A DNA stretch of 64,000 nt from Triangularia verruculosa (taxonomy: Eukaryota; Ascomycota; Sordariomycetes; Sordariales; Podosporaceae): contig MU863978.1 in the NCBI GenBank assembly GCA_033296885.1, positions 1-64,000 of the forward strand. The letters run 5' to 3'. Position 1 is the stretch's first letter, and each line of letters begins with the position of its first letter. Below the pieces are notes generated by a model, which made no database searches, was not told where the DNA came from, and saw nothing but the letters and a program-made list of their open reading frames with translations. Positions 46,501 to 57,935 of the stretch are shown in pieces. Position numbers and translations under genes: made by a program.

Positions 46501-48646
46501 ATGGCCGACGACGATTCCTCAGATCTCTCTTCCATTTCATCGCTGTCGGCGCCTCCCAGTGACGATGAGTCGGGCATCGAATTGACCAAGGAAAAGGGCA
46601 TTCTGAAGTTCTTCCACAAGGTCGACCGCAACCCTGCCTTGGAGCCCAAGGAGAAGACACCGCCCCGACCAAAGAGAGAGCCGTCGCCACCGCACGAATA
46701 TGTGCTGGCTGACAACCCAGACATCGCTGTACGTCTTTTTACAATCATTCGCGCCATCGAAGCGTTGCGACGCGAAAGGTCGCGTATGGCGTGCGCCCCT
46801 GGCAGGGCGAGCTGTCCCGCGGCAGCTGTGGGGGACCAAGCTAACTTTTTTGTGTGTGTATAGTTTATTGTAATGTTCCGCGCCCGATTCACCGAAGCTT
46901 TTCCTAAAAGTCTGGCAAACTTCGGACCGCAAGAGCTCGAACGCGACGTCGTCGATTCTGTTCCTGGCGAGCGCGTCGAGCACTTTTTGTGCGCCGTCCT
47001 AGGCCTTTTGTTGAACAGGAAGCAGGATGTCAAGTACGCCACTTTTGAGCTTCAACCCGAATCACTTGCTAATCTTATTCGGTGCACAGGCCTGGCCATT
47101 ACAATCGCGCGCTGGAGGAAGCTATTCAGTCGCACAAGGGACAGTGGGCTAGAGATTGGGAGAGCCGAAACCCGCTTTCCGGGGGTGCCACATTTGCGTC
47201 GATGACGCCAGTCCAACGGGTATGCCAACCGCCGATTTTGCACATGATTTGGAGGAGCTTAGCTGACTTTGCGACTGATTGCAGCTTACTTTGTTGCGCA
47301 CACTGATCCAGTGGTCCCTCGCCTCCTCCGATGCTATCAAGTCGATGATCAACCAGCAGTACAAGAGCCGACACGAAGATGATCGCAACATTCCACTCAG
47401 CGTTCAGGTATGGGGCGGGGACGGTGACAAGCGCCGGTACTTCTTGATTGAGGGCAACGACGACACTTCCTTCCGTGTATACAGGGAGAGTAATCCAGCC
47501 GGCGTTCAACGGACCTGGTGGAGCGTTGCCGGTAGCATTGAGGAGCTCCAAGCTCTTGCCAACAAACTGGAGACTCAGGATGGAGGGCCCAAAGCCAGAC
47601 AGTTCGCGAAAAAGATTCTCGACGCAATTCCCAGGTTTGAGGCTACTGAGGAGAAGAGGAGACGCAGGGAGTACCGCCAGATGCAGAAGGAGCGGTTCAG
47701 ACGGCCAGAGCCTGGTTTCTCTCTATACGAGGGTCGCACTAGAGGCAAGAGGATGAAGTACACATACTCTGATGACGAGGCCGACTTTTTGACTGATTCC
47801 ACCAACCGCCGATCTACCCGCAACACTCGAAATCACACACCGGCCGAGTCTACCGGCCCCGTTACGACTGCGAGCGGACGTCAGATCCGAGCCCCTAACC
47901 GACTCAATGTTGAGAATACCAGCGAGGCCCCTAGTGCTTCTACCAGCGTACAAGGCGAGGAGGAGAACAAGGAGAACGAGGTTGGGCCAAGGGGCCGTCC
48001 TAGACGCTCCGCCGCTGTAAATCACGGCACAAACGGTTGGGCTACCAGCAAGAAGAGAAAGAGCGAGGAATTCGAGTCAGATGTATCAGACGGTAGTGAG
48101 CCTGATTTTGGGGACGATGAAGAGGAGGAGGCCGAAATTCCGGACGAATCTGAAGATGAGGAGGAATTTGAGGAGGATTCGCCCATGGATGAGGATCTGG
48201 ATGAGGAAGCCAAACCCAGCAGCAAGATCTTCAAGTTCCCCATCCGGGTTGCGTTTGACGAGAACAACAAGGTCCGACAGATCCCGGGCCCTCCCGTGGT
48301 TACTTCACCAAGGAATGCTAGGACGGCAGCTCGCAGGAATGTGGTGGTCAGTGAAAGCTCGGAGTCGACTGGCGCGGAGGAAGAGACTGAGGAGCCTGAG
48401 CCACCTGTGGCGGAGGAGATTATCGCTGCCCCGGCCAAACGCGCCCAGACACCCCAGACTCAGCCGGAGACGAATGTCGAGAAGTCGAGTGAGAAGCAGG
48501 TTAAGACTGCGGATGAGGCTACGGCTCCCCTCACACCCTCGAGCGGGCCGGCTACCGCTTTGGCTTTCCGAGGAAGTCCAGAGAAGCCGGCGCAACCGCA
48601 GCTGGCCGCGATGCAGGCCGTACCCACTGTCAGCGATGTCGAGTAA
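46501..48646 (+). CDS. WHIM-domain chromatin-associated protein (RSF1/CECR2-like)
   Basis: Four exons, 46501-46728, 46864-47033, 47090-47219 and 47285-48646, give 629 residues; introns are 135, 56 and 65 nt. After a Ser/acidic start, the DDT/WHIM-type region runs from about 76 to 330: FIVMFRARFTEAFP, HFLCAVLGLLLNRKQDVK, HYNRALEEAIQSHKGQWARDW (WHIM1), TLIQWSLASSDAIKSMI, RYFLIEGNDDTSFRVYRE and RTWWSVAGSIEEL (WHIM2-like). The C-terminal half is disordered, with a very acidic tract near 450-485 (DDEEEEAEIPDESEDEEE) and basic KRKSEEF-type patches. DDT/WHIM modules bind ISWI-type remodellers and linker DNA, so a nuclear remodelling subunit is likely; the precise complex is inference. Confidence 0.85.
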
Positions 48647-49421
48647 GACGTTTTGTTCACGATTGTTGGCAAACAGAGCTATGGGTTGGAGTTATTGGGG
48701 GGACATTTATTGTGCTATTGTGGGGATATGAAGCTCTTGACGCGGGAGTAAGGAAGGCATTTGGTAGACGAGAGCGCTTTGGGCTATGGCAGCCTGTTAT
48801 TAGAGGTGTTTTCAAGGGAGCCAGTTCGGCTTTTTCATTTGATTAGACCGTTCATGTCAAGGAAGCCGGGGTGGCGGACAGGCAGGCAGGTTTTAAAAGC
48901 GGGATATCATGAAGGGGCCACGACAGCTGGGGAAAGGATTGATATGTTGCTAGCACTTTTGTTGTGTCTACGGACATGATCAATATTGTATGTTGGGCTG
49001 AAAAAGACCGAGAGTATGTCACTATTTCAACTTTTTCCTCGTGAGGTTATGATCTCCATACGTGTAGGGCACTATTGGGGAAATAAAGTTGATACTTGGA
49101 CATCTGACCGTAGCTAGCCATTTGTCTTCCAACGTCTCGATTTTGACGTTGTTAGAACAGAGCCTTTTGACATGTGTCGACTCGTTCAAGCATTGAGCTT
49201 GAAAATCAGCATTTGGTTTCCTAGACTTAAAACCTTGCAGGCAAAACCCTACAATACTTATCCGCGTAATGTCGAAAACGGAAGAGAGCATTTGAATGTC
49301 CGGAGTGTGTGGATGGTTTACTGTAACATATGAGATCATCTACAACCCGTTTTGATTGCCAATGCGAATGCGTGAGTGGCCCCGTCCTGGGCATTGTTAT
49401 GTATACAAACCTTCCAGAACA
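48647..49421. other. Convergent intergenic region WHIM gene / DUF1770 gene
   Basis: 775 bases between two 3' ends; no gene visible. Confidence 0.6.
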
Positions 49422-50000
49422 TTACCTCCTCCTATACCCCTTCTCCCCCGGAATAGGCCAGTTATTCACCCCCCACCACCACCTCCGCACCCTCGCGCCC
49501 AAGCTCTGCCCGCTAAGCCGGGCGTTCCTGTTCCAGTGCTGCCAGCCGCAAATCGCCAGATTATAAACGACGCCTTGAATGAGCGGCATCATCATCTGTT
49601 TTCCCCTTCTTGTCAGCACCCTATCCATTTCATGATTTTTCCTTTCTCTCATCGGGCTTACCTGATCCCTTGCTGTGATAAGCGCCACCTTCCACCAGGT
49701 ATCCGCATTCTTGATGCTCGCGAGGTAACTCTGCTCGAAACGAAGGTCTGGGAGTGGTGGTAAATGGTGGAGGTTTGGGTGGCGCCGGGAAATGGGCTTT
49801 ATTTTGGAGGAGGGGTATTCATCGTCGTCGTCGTCGTCGAGGTCGGAGAGATCCGTGTCTGGGTCTGGGGTCTCGAGCTTGACGGGCTGTTTCTTGGAGG
49901 CGGCGGTGGAGGGGTTGGCGTCGTGGGCGGCGGAGGGGGAGTGCACGAGGTGGGCGGTTTGGATGGTTTCTGCTATTTGGAGGGGGATTGAATCGGCCAT
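49422..50000 (-). CDS. DUF1770 family protein
   Basis: A small protein of a Pezizomycotina-specific family of unknown function. Two exons, 50000-49662 and 49595-49422, give 170 residues. Family blocks are ADSIPLQIAETIQTAHLVHS at the start, an acidic linker (DLDDDDDDEYPSS), LPPLPDLRFEQSYLASIKNA, then a hydrophobic LIQGVVYNLAICGWQHWNRN and the basic VRRWWWGVNNW near the C-terminus. The Trp-rich hydrophobic segment suggests membrane contact, which is inference. The 66-nt intron (49596-49661; GTAAGC, AACAG) is a multiple of three without stops, so retention would add 22 residues; the family alignment favours removal. Confidence 0.87.
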   Translation of the reverse strand: MADSIPLQIAETIQTAHLVHSPSAAHDANPSTAASKKQPVKLETPDPDTDLSDLDDDDDDEYPSSKIKPISRRHPNLHHLPPLPDLRFEQSYLASIKNADTWWKVALITARDQVSPMRERKNHEMDRVLTRRGKQMMMPLIQGVVYNLAICGWQHWNRNARLSGQSLGARVRRWWWGVNNWPIPGEKGYRRR

Positions 50001-50820
50001 TTTTGAACAATGGGGGTTTGTTGAATGGGGCTTTGGGGTGTGGTGGTGGTAGTGATGGTTGAAGGGGGGGGTTCATTGATTGATTGGGAGACTATGGATA
50101 TGCGGGTTGCATCATAATACTAAGGTGGTCATAGCTTTGCCCCACTACTAAGGAAGTTAGTGCTTAGTGCTTAGTGCTTGTTTTTAAAGGTGGGTGTTGT
50201 TGTCAGCCTTCTTTCAGGCTGAAGTTGTGGTGGCTGGGGATGGCTATTTAGGCATGTGAATGCTAGCAAGCCTCTAAGATGGAGGTGGTCGTGACAATGG
50301 TTTGATGACTGAACCGGGCTGAATGTTCCTCGGTTGCGCAATGAAGACTCCAAAACCATCCAAACTTGTGAATCCAAGGCTTTGGTTCCCGGTTTCTGTA
50401 CGATACAGCGTCAGCAGCGTCAGAGCCTGTAACAGCTGGAAATGGCCCACAGTCCAATCAGGGTATTCGGCGTGACCGCCCAATGATGACTCGTGGTCGG
50501 GCAACACCTGTGGGGACCAAAGGCGCCACTGCTCGCCGGGGTCTGAAAGCCATAAAAGCCTTTTTTACAGGCTTTCCTCGCCCTGCGAAACCCCTCCCTC
50601 ACGAGGACCAACCCCACCACCAATTTTGAGATTTCCCTGCCCCCAAACCAACACCAAAAAATCAAAGAAACCCAAACCCCGCTCGCTTCCCACATCCTTG
50701 CGGAGAGAGGAGTTTGCGGCGAGTCTTCTTTTCCACTCCTTTTTTCCTCTCCTTTTCTTCTTTCTCCCCTCTTCAGCACTTTAACGGGTTTTGATTCGCC
50801 TCGGTCGTTAATTGTTCAAC
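50001..50820. promoter_or_regulatory. Divergent promoter of the DUF1770 gene and eRF1
   Basis: 820 bases between start codons. Three tandem TTAGTGC units lie at 50157-50177. The eRF1 side (about 50600-50820) is a C/T-rich leader without ATG. No other site was assigned. Confidence 0.55.
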
Positions 50821-52399
50821 ATGAGCGACCCCAACGCCAACGAGGCGGAGAAGAACGTGAGCACACCTCTCTACCTTGCCCAACCCTGTCTCGGCCGATT
50901 CCGTTGGAGCGCGCATTTTTTCGGCTCTGGTTTACTGATGCCGCATCATATATAGATTGAGATATGGAAGGTGAAGAAGCTGATCAAGCGCCTTGAGGCC
51001 GCTCGCGGCAATGGCACCAGCATGATCTCCCTCATTATTCGTACGTGTTCACTCCCGACACACATTTCCGTGCCCAGGCCAACGGCTGTCCGCCGCCACA
51101 CGTTAGCCGAAGTCAATCCACCATCAACATGTGACTGACTTGACGATAGCCCCCAAGGATCAGATTTCCCGTGCGGCCAAGATGTTGGCTGAAGAATACG
51201 TATGTCTTCTGAGCGTCGCCATACCTTGATGGCCAATGGCCAGCTAACGCGTCATACCACAGGGTACCGCCTCCAACATCAAGTCCCGTGTCAACCGTCA
51301 GTCCGTCTTGTCTGCCATTACCTCGACCCAGCAGCGTCTCAAGCTGTACAACAAGGTCCCTCCCAATGGCCTTGTCGTCTACTGCGGTGAAATCTTGACC
51401 TCCGAAGGCAAGGAACGCAAGGTCAATATCGATTTCGAGCCCTTCAAGCCCATCAACACCTCCCTTTATCTCTGTGACAACAAGTTCCATACCGAGGCGC
51501 TTGCTGAGCTTCTCGAGTCTGACCAGAAGTTCGGTTTCATTGTCATGGATGGTAACGGAGCTCTGTTTGGCACGCTCAGTGGCAACACCCGCGACATTGT
51601 TCACAAGTTCTCTGTCGATCTTCCCAAGAAGCACGGTCGTGGTGGTCAGTCCGCTCTGCGTTTCGCCCGTTTGAGAGAGGAAAAGCGTCACAACTACGTC
51701 CGCAAGGTTGCCGAATTGGCTGTCCAGAACTTCATCACCAACGACAAGGTCAATGTTATGGGTATTGTGTTGGCTGGTTCTGCCGATTTCAAGAACGATC
51801 TCAATGCCTCCGATATGTTCGATCAGCGTCTTGCCGTCAAGGTTATCAAGGTTGTTGACGTGTCTTACGGTGGTGAGAACGGTTTCAACCAGGCTATCGA
51901 GTTGGCCGCCGAGACTCTCGGCAACGTCAAGTTCATCCAGGAGAAGAAGCTCATCGGCAAGTACTTTGAGGAGATTTCTCAGGATACTGGACGTATCTGC
52001 TACGGTGTCGAGGATACCCTCAAGGCTCTGGAGCTTGGTGCTGTTGAGACTTTGATCGTCTTTGAGAACCTCGAGGTCACTCGCTATGTCCTCAAGGACA
52101 GCCACGGCACTGAGACCATCCTCCACTCTACCAAGCAGCAGGATACGGCCAACCGCGACAAGTTCTTGGACAAGGAGACGGGCCAGGAGATGGAAATCGT
52201 CTCCCAGGAGTCTTTCCTCGAGTGGATCGCTGAGCACTACAAGGATTTCGGCACGACCCTCGAGTTCGTTTCGGACAGGTCGACTGAGGGCAACCAGTTC
52301 GTCAAGGGCTTTGGCGGCATGGGTGGCATTCTCCGGTACAAGGTCAACTTCGAGCAGTTGAACGAAGTGGATGACGATGATGAGTACTACGACGATTGA
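50821..52399 (+). CDS. sup45: Eukaryotic translation release factor eRF1
   Basis: Recognises all three stop codons in the ribosomal A site and triggers peptide release with eRF3. Four exons, 50821-50856, 50956-51040, 51150-51199 and 51263-52399, give 435 residues; introns of 99, 109 and 63 nt all fall in the first 57 codons. Decisive motifs are NIKS (about 62-65) and YLCDNKF (YxCxxxF, about 125-131) for stop-codon reading and GRGGQSALRF (GGQ about 182-184) for hydrolysis of peptidyl-tRNA. The C-terminus ends in the usual acidic tail, DDDDEYYDD. Third codon positions are strongly C-biased, as expected for a highly expressed gene; this also leaves a long stop-free frame on the opposite strand. 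Confidence 0.98.
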
Positions 52400-53410
52400 C
52401 AGTTTGGTTCCCTCGTTGATAGCGAGGGACCCGGAACTGAAGCCATCACGTCCGAGCCGGAGACACTGCATGCCGACCAGCCGCAAGCCAAGCCACGGAG
52501 CCAGGGGAAGTTGCCGCCTGCTCAGCGGCGGCTGGAGAAGGGCTTTACGGCGAGCCCAGGGTCGACTCATGAGGTGTCGCGTCCTAGCCCGCTTCGCTCT
52601 GTAATGACGGCTTCTTAAGTTACCACTATGCATAAGATGGATATGTTTGAGATGCTTATTTTGTTTGGACACTCCTTTGTGAGGTGTGTGCACAAAAGGC
52701 TCTTGGGCATGGTTCATCGTCATCAAGTTGCTTCCAAGGCTTTTGTATTTTTTTGTAAAAAAAATGCCTCAAGGAAGAATCGAGAGGAACGAGAAGTCGG
52801 ACAAGTTTTCATCGAGAGGTATCACTTCATTACAGGGCACAGTCAGGTCAAGGAGGAATGGTTCGAGGAAACCTTGGGGGGCACGAGGCTGGACTGGATT
52901 TGAGATTGTCCGTTCCTGGTGTTTCAATTTCAGGCCACGCGGGGTGTCTATTCGGTCTTTACTACTGTCGATTCGCGGAAGGAAAAGGAAGGGCTTAGAT
53001 ATGTAGCTGGTTGCGGGACCCAACACTCTTTTTGTCGCTGATTTTATGACACTTTTTACTGCGTATGAACATGGCTGCTCCATTGCTTTGCATGAATATG
53101 AATGTATGAGAGGGAGACGGTGTCGTGAAACGCCGAACTCGGCCGGTAGAAATCCAGGCTGCGGGGTCCCAGCCAAAAAAGTTTGTGAATCGGACCCGGG
53201 GGAAGGCGGGCCGGGCCGGTGGGCGGTCGTACGCATCACGCAAGGGGGTGGGTAGCTGCTCCGGATTTAGTTTGGACGTCATTTTCGCCTTGTCAAACAT
53301 AGGGCGTTTGGTTTTTTTTTCTTTTACATTTTTGAACATACAATCGTACATACAATTGACCTTATTACCCCTTCCAATACGCCACCGGGCAAGGAAAAGA
53401 GTGAGACACA
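52400..53410. other. Intergenic region eRF1 / prephenate dehydratase
   Basis: About 1 kb between two plus-strand genes: eRF1 3' region, then the promoter and leader of the dehydratase. Open frames are short and overlap on both strands; none has a recognisable domain. Confidence 0.55.
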
Positions 53411-54380
53411 ATGGCGGAAAAGACCAAAGTTGCGTTTTTGGGGCCTGTTGCTTCGTATTCCCACCAGGTATTTATTTATATAATCAGTCTTGGAGCGAGC
53501 GTGTGTGTGTCAAAAGGTGCGGTTTGAACTGACGACGTGTGACGAATAGGCAACCAAACTCGCCTTTCCGGACGAGGACAACAGCCATGAGCTCATCCCG
53601 GTGAGGACCATCCGCGAGGTCTTCGACACGGTGCAAGCCGGGAGGACAGAGTACGGCGTGGTGCCGTTTGAGAACTCGACTCACGGCCCGGTGTCGATGA
53701 CGCTGGATGCGCTGGCGGACAGGCAGGATGATCTGGGGGATGTTGTTGTCTGCGGGGAGGTTTACTTGGGGGTGCATCACTATTTGCTTGGGAAGGGGGA
53801 GCTGGGGGATGTGAAGAGGGTGTATAGTCACCCGCAGGCGTTTGGGCAGACGACGGGGTGGTTGGGGAGGAATTTGAAGGGGGTTGAGATGGTGGAGGTG
53901 TCGAGCACGTCGAGGGCGGCGGAGATGGCGAGTGAGGATGGGACGGGGGGGAGTGCGGCGGTGGCGGGGGAGATGGCGGGGAGGATGTATGGGTTGAGGG
54001 TGCTGGGGGAGAGGATTGAGGATAGGGAGGATAATACGACGAGGTTTTTTGTGATTAAGAGGAAACAAGGGGGGGAAAGGGGGGAAGGGGGGAAGGGGAA
54101 GAATTTGGTTAGTTTTAGTGTGGGGAGTCATGATGAGCCGGGGGCGCTGGCGGAGGTGTTGGGGTGTTTTAAGCAGAGGGGGTTGAACCTGACGAGCATT
54201 AATAGTGTGCCGGGGTTGAGGGAGGGGATGAGGCCGTTTGAGTATTTGTTTTTTGTGGAGTTTGAGGGGAAGGATGGGGAGGAGGGGGATGGGGAGAGGG
54301 TGAGGGGGGTGTTGGAGGATTTGAAGGAGAAGACTAGGGGGTGGAGGTATTTGGGCGGTTGGGAGAGGGCGAGGAGGTGA
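53411..54380 (+). CDS. pha2: Prephenate dehydratase
   Basis: Converts prephenate to phenylpyruvate in phenylalanine synthesis. Two exons, 53411-53467 and 53550-54380 (intron 82 nt), give 295 residues. The catalytic domain shows VAFLGPVASYSHQAT, EYGVVPFENSTHGPV, VYSHPQAFGQ and the conserved Thr-Arg-Phe in DNTTRFFVIKR (about 178-188). The ACT regulatory domain follows (about 203-290; SVGSHDEPGALAEVL, LNLTSINSVP), so phenylalanine feedback inhibition is likely. From about 53750 on, coding-strand base use is extremely G-rich (GGG, AGG, GAG, TTG codons), unlike eRF1 or HTD2 beside it. AATAAA follows the stop. Confidence 0.95.
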
Positions 54381-54406
54381 TCATTAGGGGTGTTATGGGA
54401 GGGGAA

Positions 54407-54412
54407 AATAAA
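54407..54412 (+). terminator. Polyadenylation signal of the prephenate dehydratase gene
   Basis: AATAAA 27 bases after the stop codon. Position suits a poly(A) signal, although fungal signals are degenerate. Confidence 0.45.
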
Positions 54413-54515
54413 GTGGTATTTTTTACTAGAGATTTTGAGGCAGGAAAAAGGATGTAGAGAAAAGCTGGGGAGGAAAGGGGGTGGAAACTATGTTAGGGAA
54501 TATGATGGTATATTG

Positions 54516-54527
54516 AACCCTAACCCT
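54516..54527 (+). promoter_or_regulatory. Telobox-like AACCCTAACCCT before HTD2
   Basis: Two telomere-type units 135 bases upstream of the HTD2 start codon; a single TTAGGG on the plus strand lies at 54493-54498. Teloboxes can bind Myb-type telomere-repeat factors in promoters; activity here is inference. Confidence 0.45.
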
Positions 54528-54661
54528 GTGCTGCTTGGTTTAGGCGAAGCTCTCATGGGGTCACATTGTCAATTCCAACAGAGATGGTGAGGGCCAAGCC
54601 ACTTACACCACTCATCACTTGTGAACGTAGACTTAGGTCGGAAACGCATTTGATTTTCACA

Positions 54662-55834
54662 ATGAGTGTATTTCGTCCCCTCACTCGCCTACGGCTTCGG
54701 CCACCACGACATCTCCATCTCACCACTCACCACCACAAGCCATACTCAACTTCATCCCCATCTTCACCACCACCACCCCCACCACCGCCACTCAACATCG
54801 AAACCTATCTCTGCTCCGCCTACATAAAATTCAACTCCCAACTCCCCAAACTCCTCCCTGCCATCCTCAAACCCGACAAGACCGACCAGCTAACTGTGGC
54901 CCTCACCTCCACCAACCCATCCCTCTGCCAATCCCACGATGAATACGAAGAAAACGACCCGCTCCCCCAGGGATACCACATGGTGTACTTCGAACCGCCA
55001 TCATCATCTTACGAAGCTATGGGCGATGGAACGGACCCCTACCACTTCCCCGGCAAGCCGTTTGAGAGAAGGATGTGGACCGGCGGATCAGTGACATTCA
55101 CACCAGCGTACCGATCGCACATGCTACTATCAGAAAAGACAAAGGCGGAGTGCATCGAAACAGTTAACCCAAAGGCGACGAAGTTCAAAGGGGGGGACAT
55201 GGTGTTTGTCGAGATCAACAGGGACTACTATGTCGCCTCGCCACAAGAAGAGACAAAAACAAAGGTCCTTTCCGAGACGAGGAACTTGGTGTTTCTTCGG
55301 CCGTTGGAGAAGGTGTCGTCACCGGAAGCAAAAGGGGAATCAACAGAGCCACCCACAGCAGCACTTTCAGATCTCACGATAAAGGAAACCGCCGTTCTTC
55401 CACCCCGGAAAAAACTAACCCTCCGCCGAAAACCCCTCTTCACGTACCCCCTCGTCCCGACGCAGGAGCTCCTCTCCCTCTTTAGCTCCCTCACCTACAA
55501 CAACCACCTCATCCACCTCAGCACCCGTTACGTTCGGAAGGAGGAGGGGCATAAGGATACGCTTGTTCACGGGCCGCTTACGCTGGTTCTTTTGCTGGAG
55601 GGTCTGACTTCTCATCTTTACCGGACTGGACAAAAGGGGAAGTGGGTGAGGGAGCTGAGCTACAGGAACCTAGCCCCGCTGTATAGGGGCGATGAATTAA
55701 GGATATGCGGTGCCAGAGCCGTGAAGAGGAAGGGGGTAGAACAAAAAGATGGGGAGGAGGGGTGGGTTGTTTGGATTGAGGATTTCGAGGGGGGGTTGGC
55801 TGTGAAGGGGACGGCTGTTGTTATGTCGAAGTGA
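54662..55834 (+). CDS. htd2: Mitochondrial 3-hydroxyacyl-thioester dehydratase HTD2
   Basis: The dehydratase step of mitochondrial type II fatty-acid synthesis, which supplies the octanoyl precursor of lipoic acid. Single exon, 390 residues. The start is set at 54662 because the sequence after it (MSVFRPLTRLRLRPPRHLHL) is an Arg-rich, acid-free presequence typical of mitochondrial import; an in-frame ATG 78 bases upstream is possible but lacks this character. The N-terminal half carries MVYFEPP, RRMWTGGSVTF and FVEINRDYYV blocks of the FAS1/HTD2 family, and the C-terminal part the HotDog segment IHLSTRYVRKEEGHKDTLVHGPLTLVLLLE. The 5' part is C-rich and the 3' part G-rich. Confidence 0.9.
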   Translation: MSVFRPLTRLRLRPPRHLHLTTHHHKPYSTSSPSSPPPPPPPPLNIETYLCSAYIKFNSQLPKLLPAILKPDKTDQLTVALTSTNPSLCQSHDEYEENDPLPQGYHMVYFEPPSSSYEAMGDGTDPYHFPGKPFERRMWTGGSVTFTPAYRSHMLLSEKTKAECIETVNPKATKFKGGDMVFVEINRDYYVASPQEETKTKVLSETRNLVFLRPLEKVSSPEAKGESTEPPTAALSDLTIKETAVLPPRKKLTLRRKPLFTYPLVPTQELLSLFSSLTYNNHLIHLSTRYVRKEEGHKDTLVHGPLTLVLLLEGLTSHLYRTGQKGKWVRELSYRNLAPLYRGDELRICGARAVKRKGVEQKDGEEGWVVWIEDFEGGLAVKGTAVVMSK

Positions 55835-56161
55835 GCCGTGATTTTGCAGTGATATATGATGATACGTACATAAAGCAAGAGACATCAACTAAACATGAAT
55901 AAATCTCACAATGTGCCTTTAATGTATGTATCCTTTATTCTCAATGCTAATAGTAATGACAACTGCCCCAAGTCTTTCTCTTCTCAGCCCATTGTATCAT
56001 GTCGTGTAAGTAATCTGCCAGTAATTTAAAACCAAATGATAGTAAAAACAACAACAAGCAGTCATTAGAGCGAAAATCGCAACCTCCCATGTTCATGATG
56101 TACAACCCACCCTTCCCTCCCAACCAAGCTATCATACCCAAAACTTCTCTCTTACACATCA
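55835..56161. other. Convergent intergenic region HTD2 / PEX3
   Basis: 327 bases between two 3' ends. AATAAA at 55898-55903 is a plausible poly(A) signal for HTD2. No gene is visible. Confidence 0.6.
55898..55903 (+). terminator. Polyadenylation signal of HTD2
   Basis: AATAAA about 64 bases after the HTD2 stop codon. Confidence 0.45.
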
Positions 56162-57935
56162 TCATCTCTGCTGCTCAGTCGACATGGCCCTTTCCCACGC
56201 CCCCTCAAAACTCCCCTGGGGATCTTGTCCAACAACCACAATACTCTCATCCCCGGCCCCCACCACCGTCGACCCTTCCAGTCCCGGCGACTGTACATCT
56301 CTCACAAGCCCGCTGGCGCTTCCAGGCTCAGTTGTATTGGCCTCCCTCTGCCGCTGTTGCCCAAGTTCCAGCTCCTCGTCCTGTGCGATCTCCGCCTGCC
56401 AGTTGGAGGAATACACCACCGCAGCAAAACCCTCCAGATCCCTCACCTGCTCCATCGCTTGCAGATAGCGATTCGGCATTCCATTCCCGATATCGTGCGC
56501 TTGCCTGGTGAGGACGGAAAGGATCTTGGGGAGGAGGACAGCCCGCGAGGTGAAGCCGGACATGTCCTCCGTGATAGTCGACACACCGACGACGTCCTTG
56601 GCGAGTTGTCCCTTCAATGTGTCGAAGCCGGCGTCGAGAATCTGAGTGAGGACGTTGGAGAAGGTGGGGGAGTCGATTAGATCGGCTGACTCGTCTAATA
56701 ACCTCCTGAGCTGGACATTTGTTGGTGTGACGGAACCTTCTTCGGTTGTTGGAGACGGGGAGGAGGAGGAGGAGGAGTCATCGAGGATGCCGGACTCGCG
56801 AAGGACAAAGTCCTCTAGTTTCTCGGGAGGAAGGAGGAAGCGAAGCCAGGCTGTCCCGACGCCGTTGGAGGGAGCGGAACCTTCGACCAAGGTGCGGACG
56901 TTGGAGGTGAGCTGGAGAAAGTTCTCGATGGTGACGGTATCGCGAGGTGAGAGGTGGCCAAAGACTTGGCGGACGGCGGCTTCGACGCGCTGCATGACGT
57001 CTACCCAGCCGCGGTTGAGGAGCCACCAGGAGAAGGTGAGGTAGCGGCGGTTGACCTCGAAGTCGGAGCCGTAGTAGTGTTCGTGGTTGCCATCGTCGTC
57101 GTTGTTTTCGAGGGAGATGGTTTGCTGGGCGGTACCGGTGGCGAGGGAGACGACCGATGAGAGGTAGGAGCGGCGGCCGAGGAGGTTGAGTTGAATGCGG
57201 GTGAGCATGGTTAGGAGGGAGAGGGTGTAGAGGAGGGTGTAGGCTCGCGTGATGGCTGGATGGCATGGGTTAGTATGTGGGGGCTGGAATAGGGGGGATA
57301 AGGGGGCCGTACAGCTGATGGTGAGGTCGTTCCAGAGTTGCCTCTTGGTTTTCTTTGGCTTTGGTGGTGTCGTGGCAGCTTCGCCTTCCTGGGCTCCATC
57401 AACAGGAGCGCTGCCTTCGACGACAGCAGCTAGTGATGTTGGGACGGCAAGTTGACTTGGCGGTGCACCAGCCTCACTTGTGACACTGACGCTGAACATA
57501 CTCCTTCCATCGTCATCTGTCTCTGCGGAAAGGCTGGGTGGACTTGTCGATCCAATGCTCTTTGTCCTGGCTACCGCCGAGGCTTTCATTTGTTGGATCT
57601 CATATGTGATCTTCTCTGTGTTCATCGCCTCGAGGATATTTGTTGTGGCGGCTGGCAGGAGGGCGAGGACTGTGAAGGTGCAATCCTCTTGGTTTTGCTC
57701 GAATCGTCGCCGGAGACTGCGCAAGCAGACATCATTAGTATTGCCATAGCTATCAGGAAGCCAGATACACCACATACTTCTCCTTGGCGATGCGATCGCT
57801 GCTCATGCGCTCGCGCGCATCTTGGAGCTTGCCCAGGACATAATTGGTGACAACATAGCCGGCGCCGACAACACCAGCACCGATGGCCAGAGGTGTTCGG
57901 TTGCGGCGGAACCACCGTTTCGTGGCGGCCAACAT
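56162..57935 (-). CDS. pex3: Peroxisomal biogenesis factor 3 (Pex3)
   Basis: The membrane anchor for Pex19, which delivers peroxisomal membrane proteins; also involved in inheritance and pexophagy. Three exons, 57935-57778, 57716-57313 and 57255-56162, give 551 residues; introns are 61 and 57 nt. The N-terminus (MLAATKRWFRRNRTPLAIGA) has the basic patch then a membrane segment (about 14-36) that targets the protein to peroxisomes. The next block, LRRRFEQNQEDCTFTVLALLP, is the family signature and is built across the first junction. LWNDLTISSITRAYTLLY across the second junction is also conserved. A Ser/Asp-rich loop near 360 and an acidic/Gln tail are fungal extensions. Intron 2 is 3n and stop-free. 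It is divergent from ATG101. Confidence 0.95.

Noticed and set aside
51113..52726. 537-codon open frame antisense to eRF1
   Set aside because: It lies almost exactly opposite the eRF1 exon and has no recognisable domain. Strong C-ending codon bias in eRF1 removes stops from this antisense frame.
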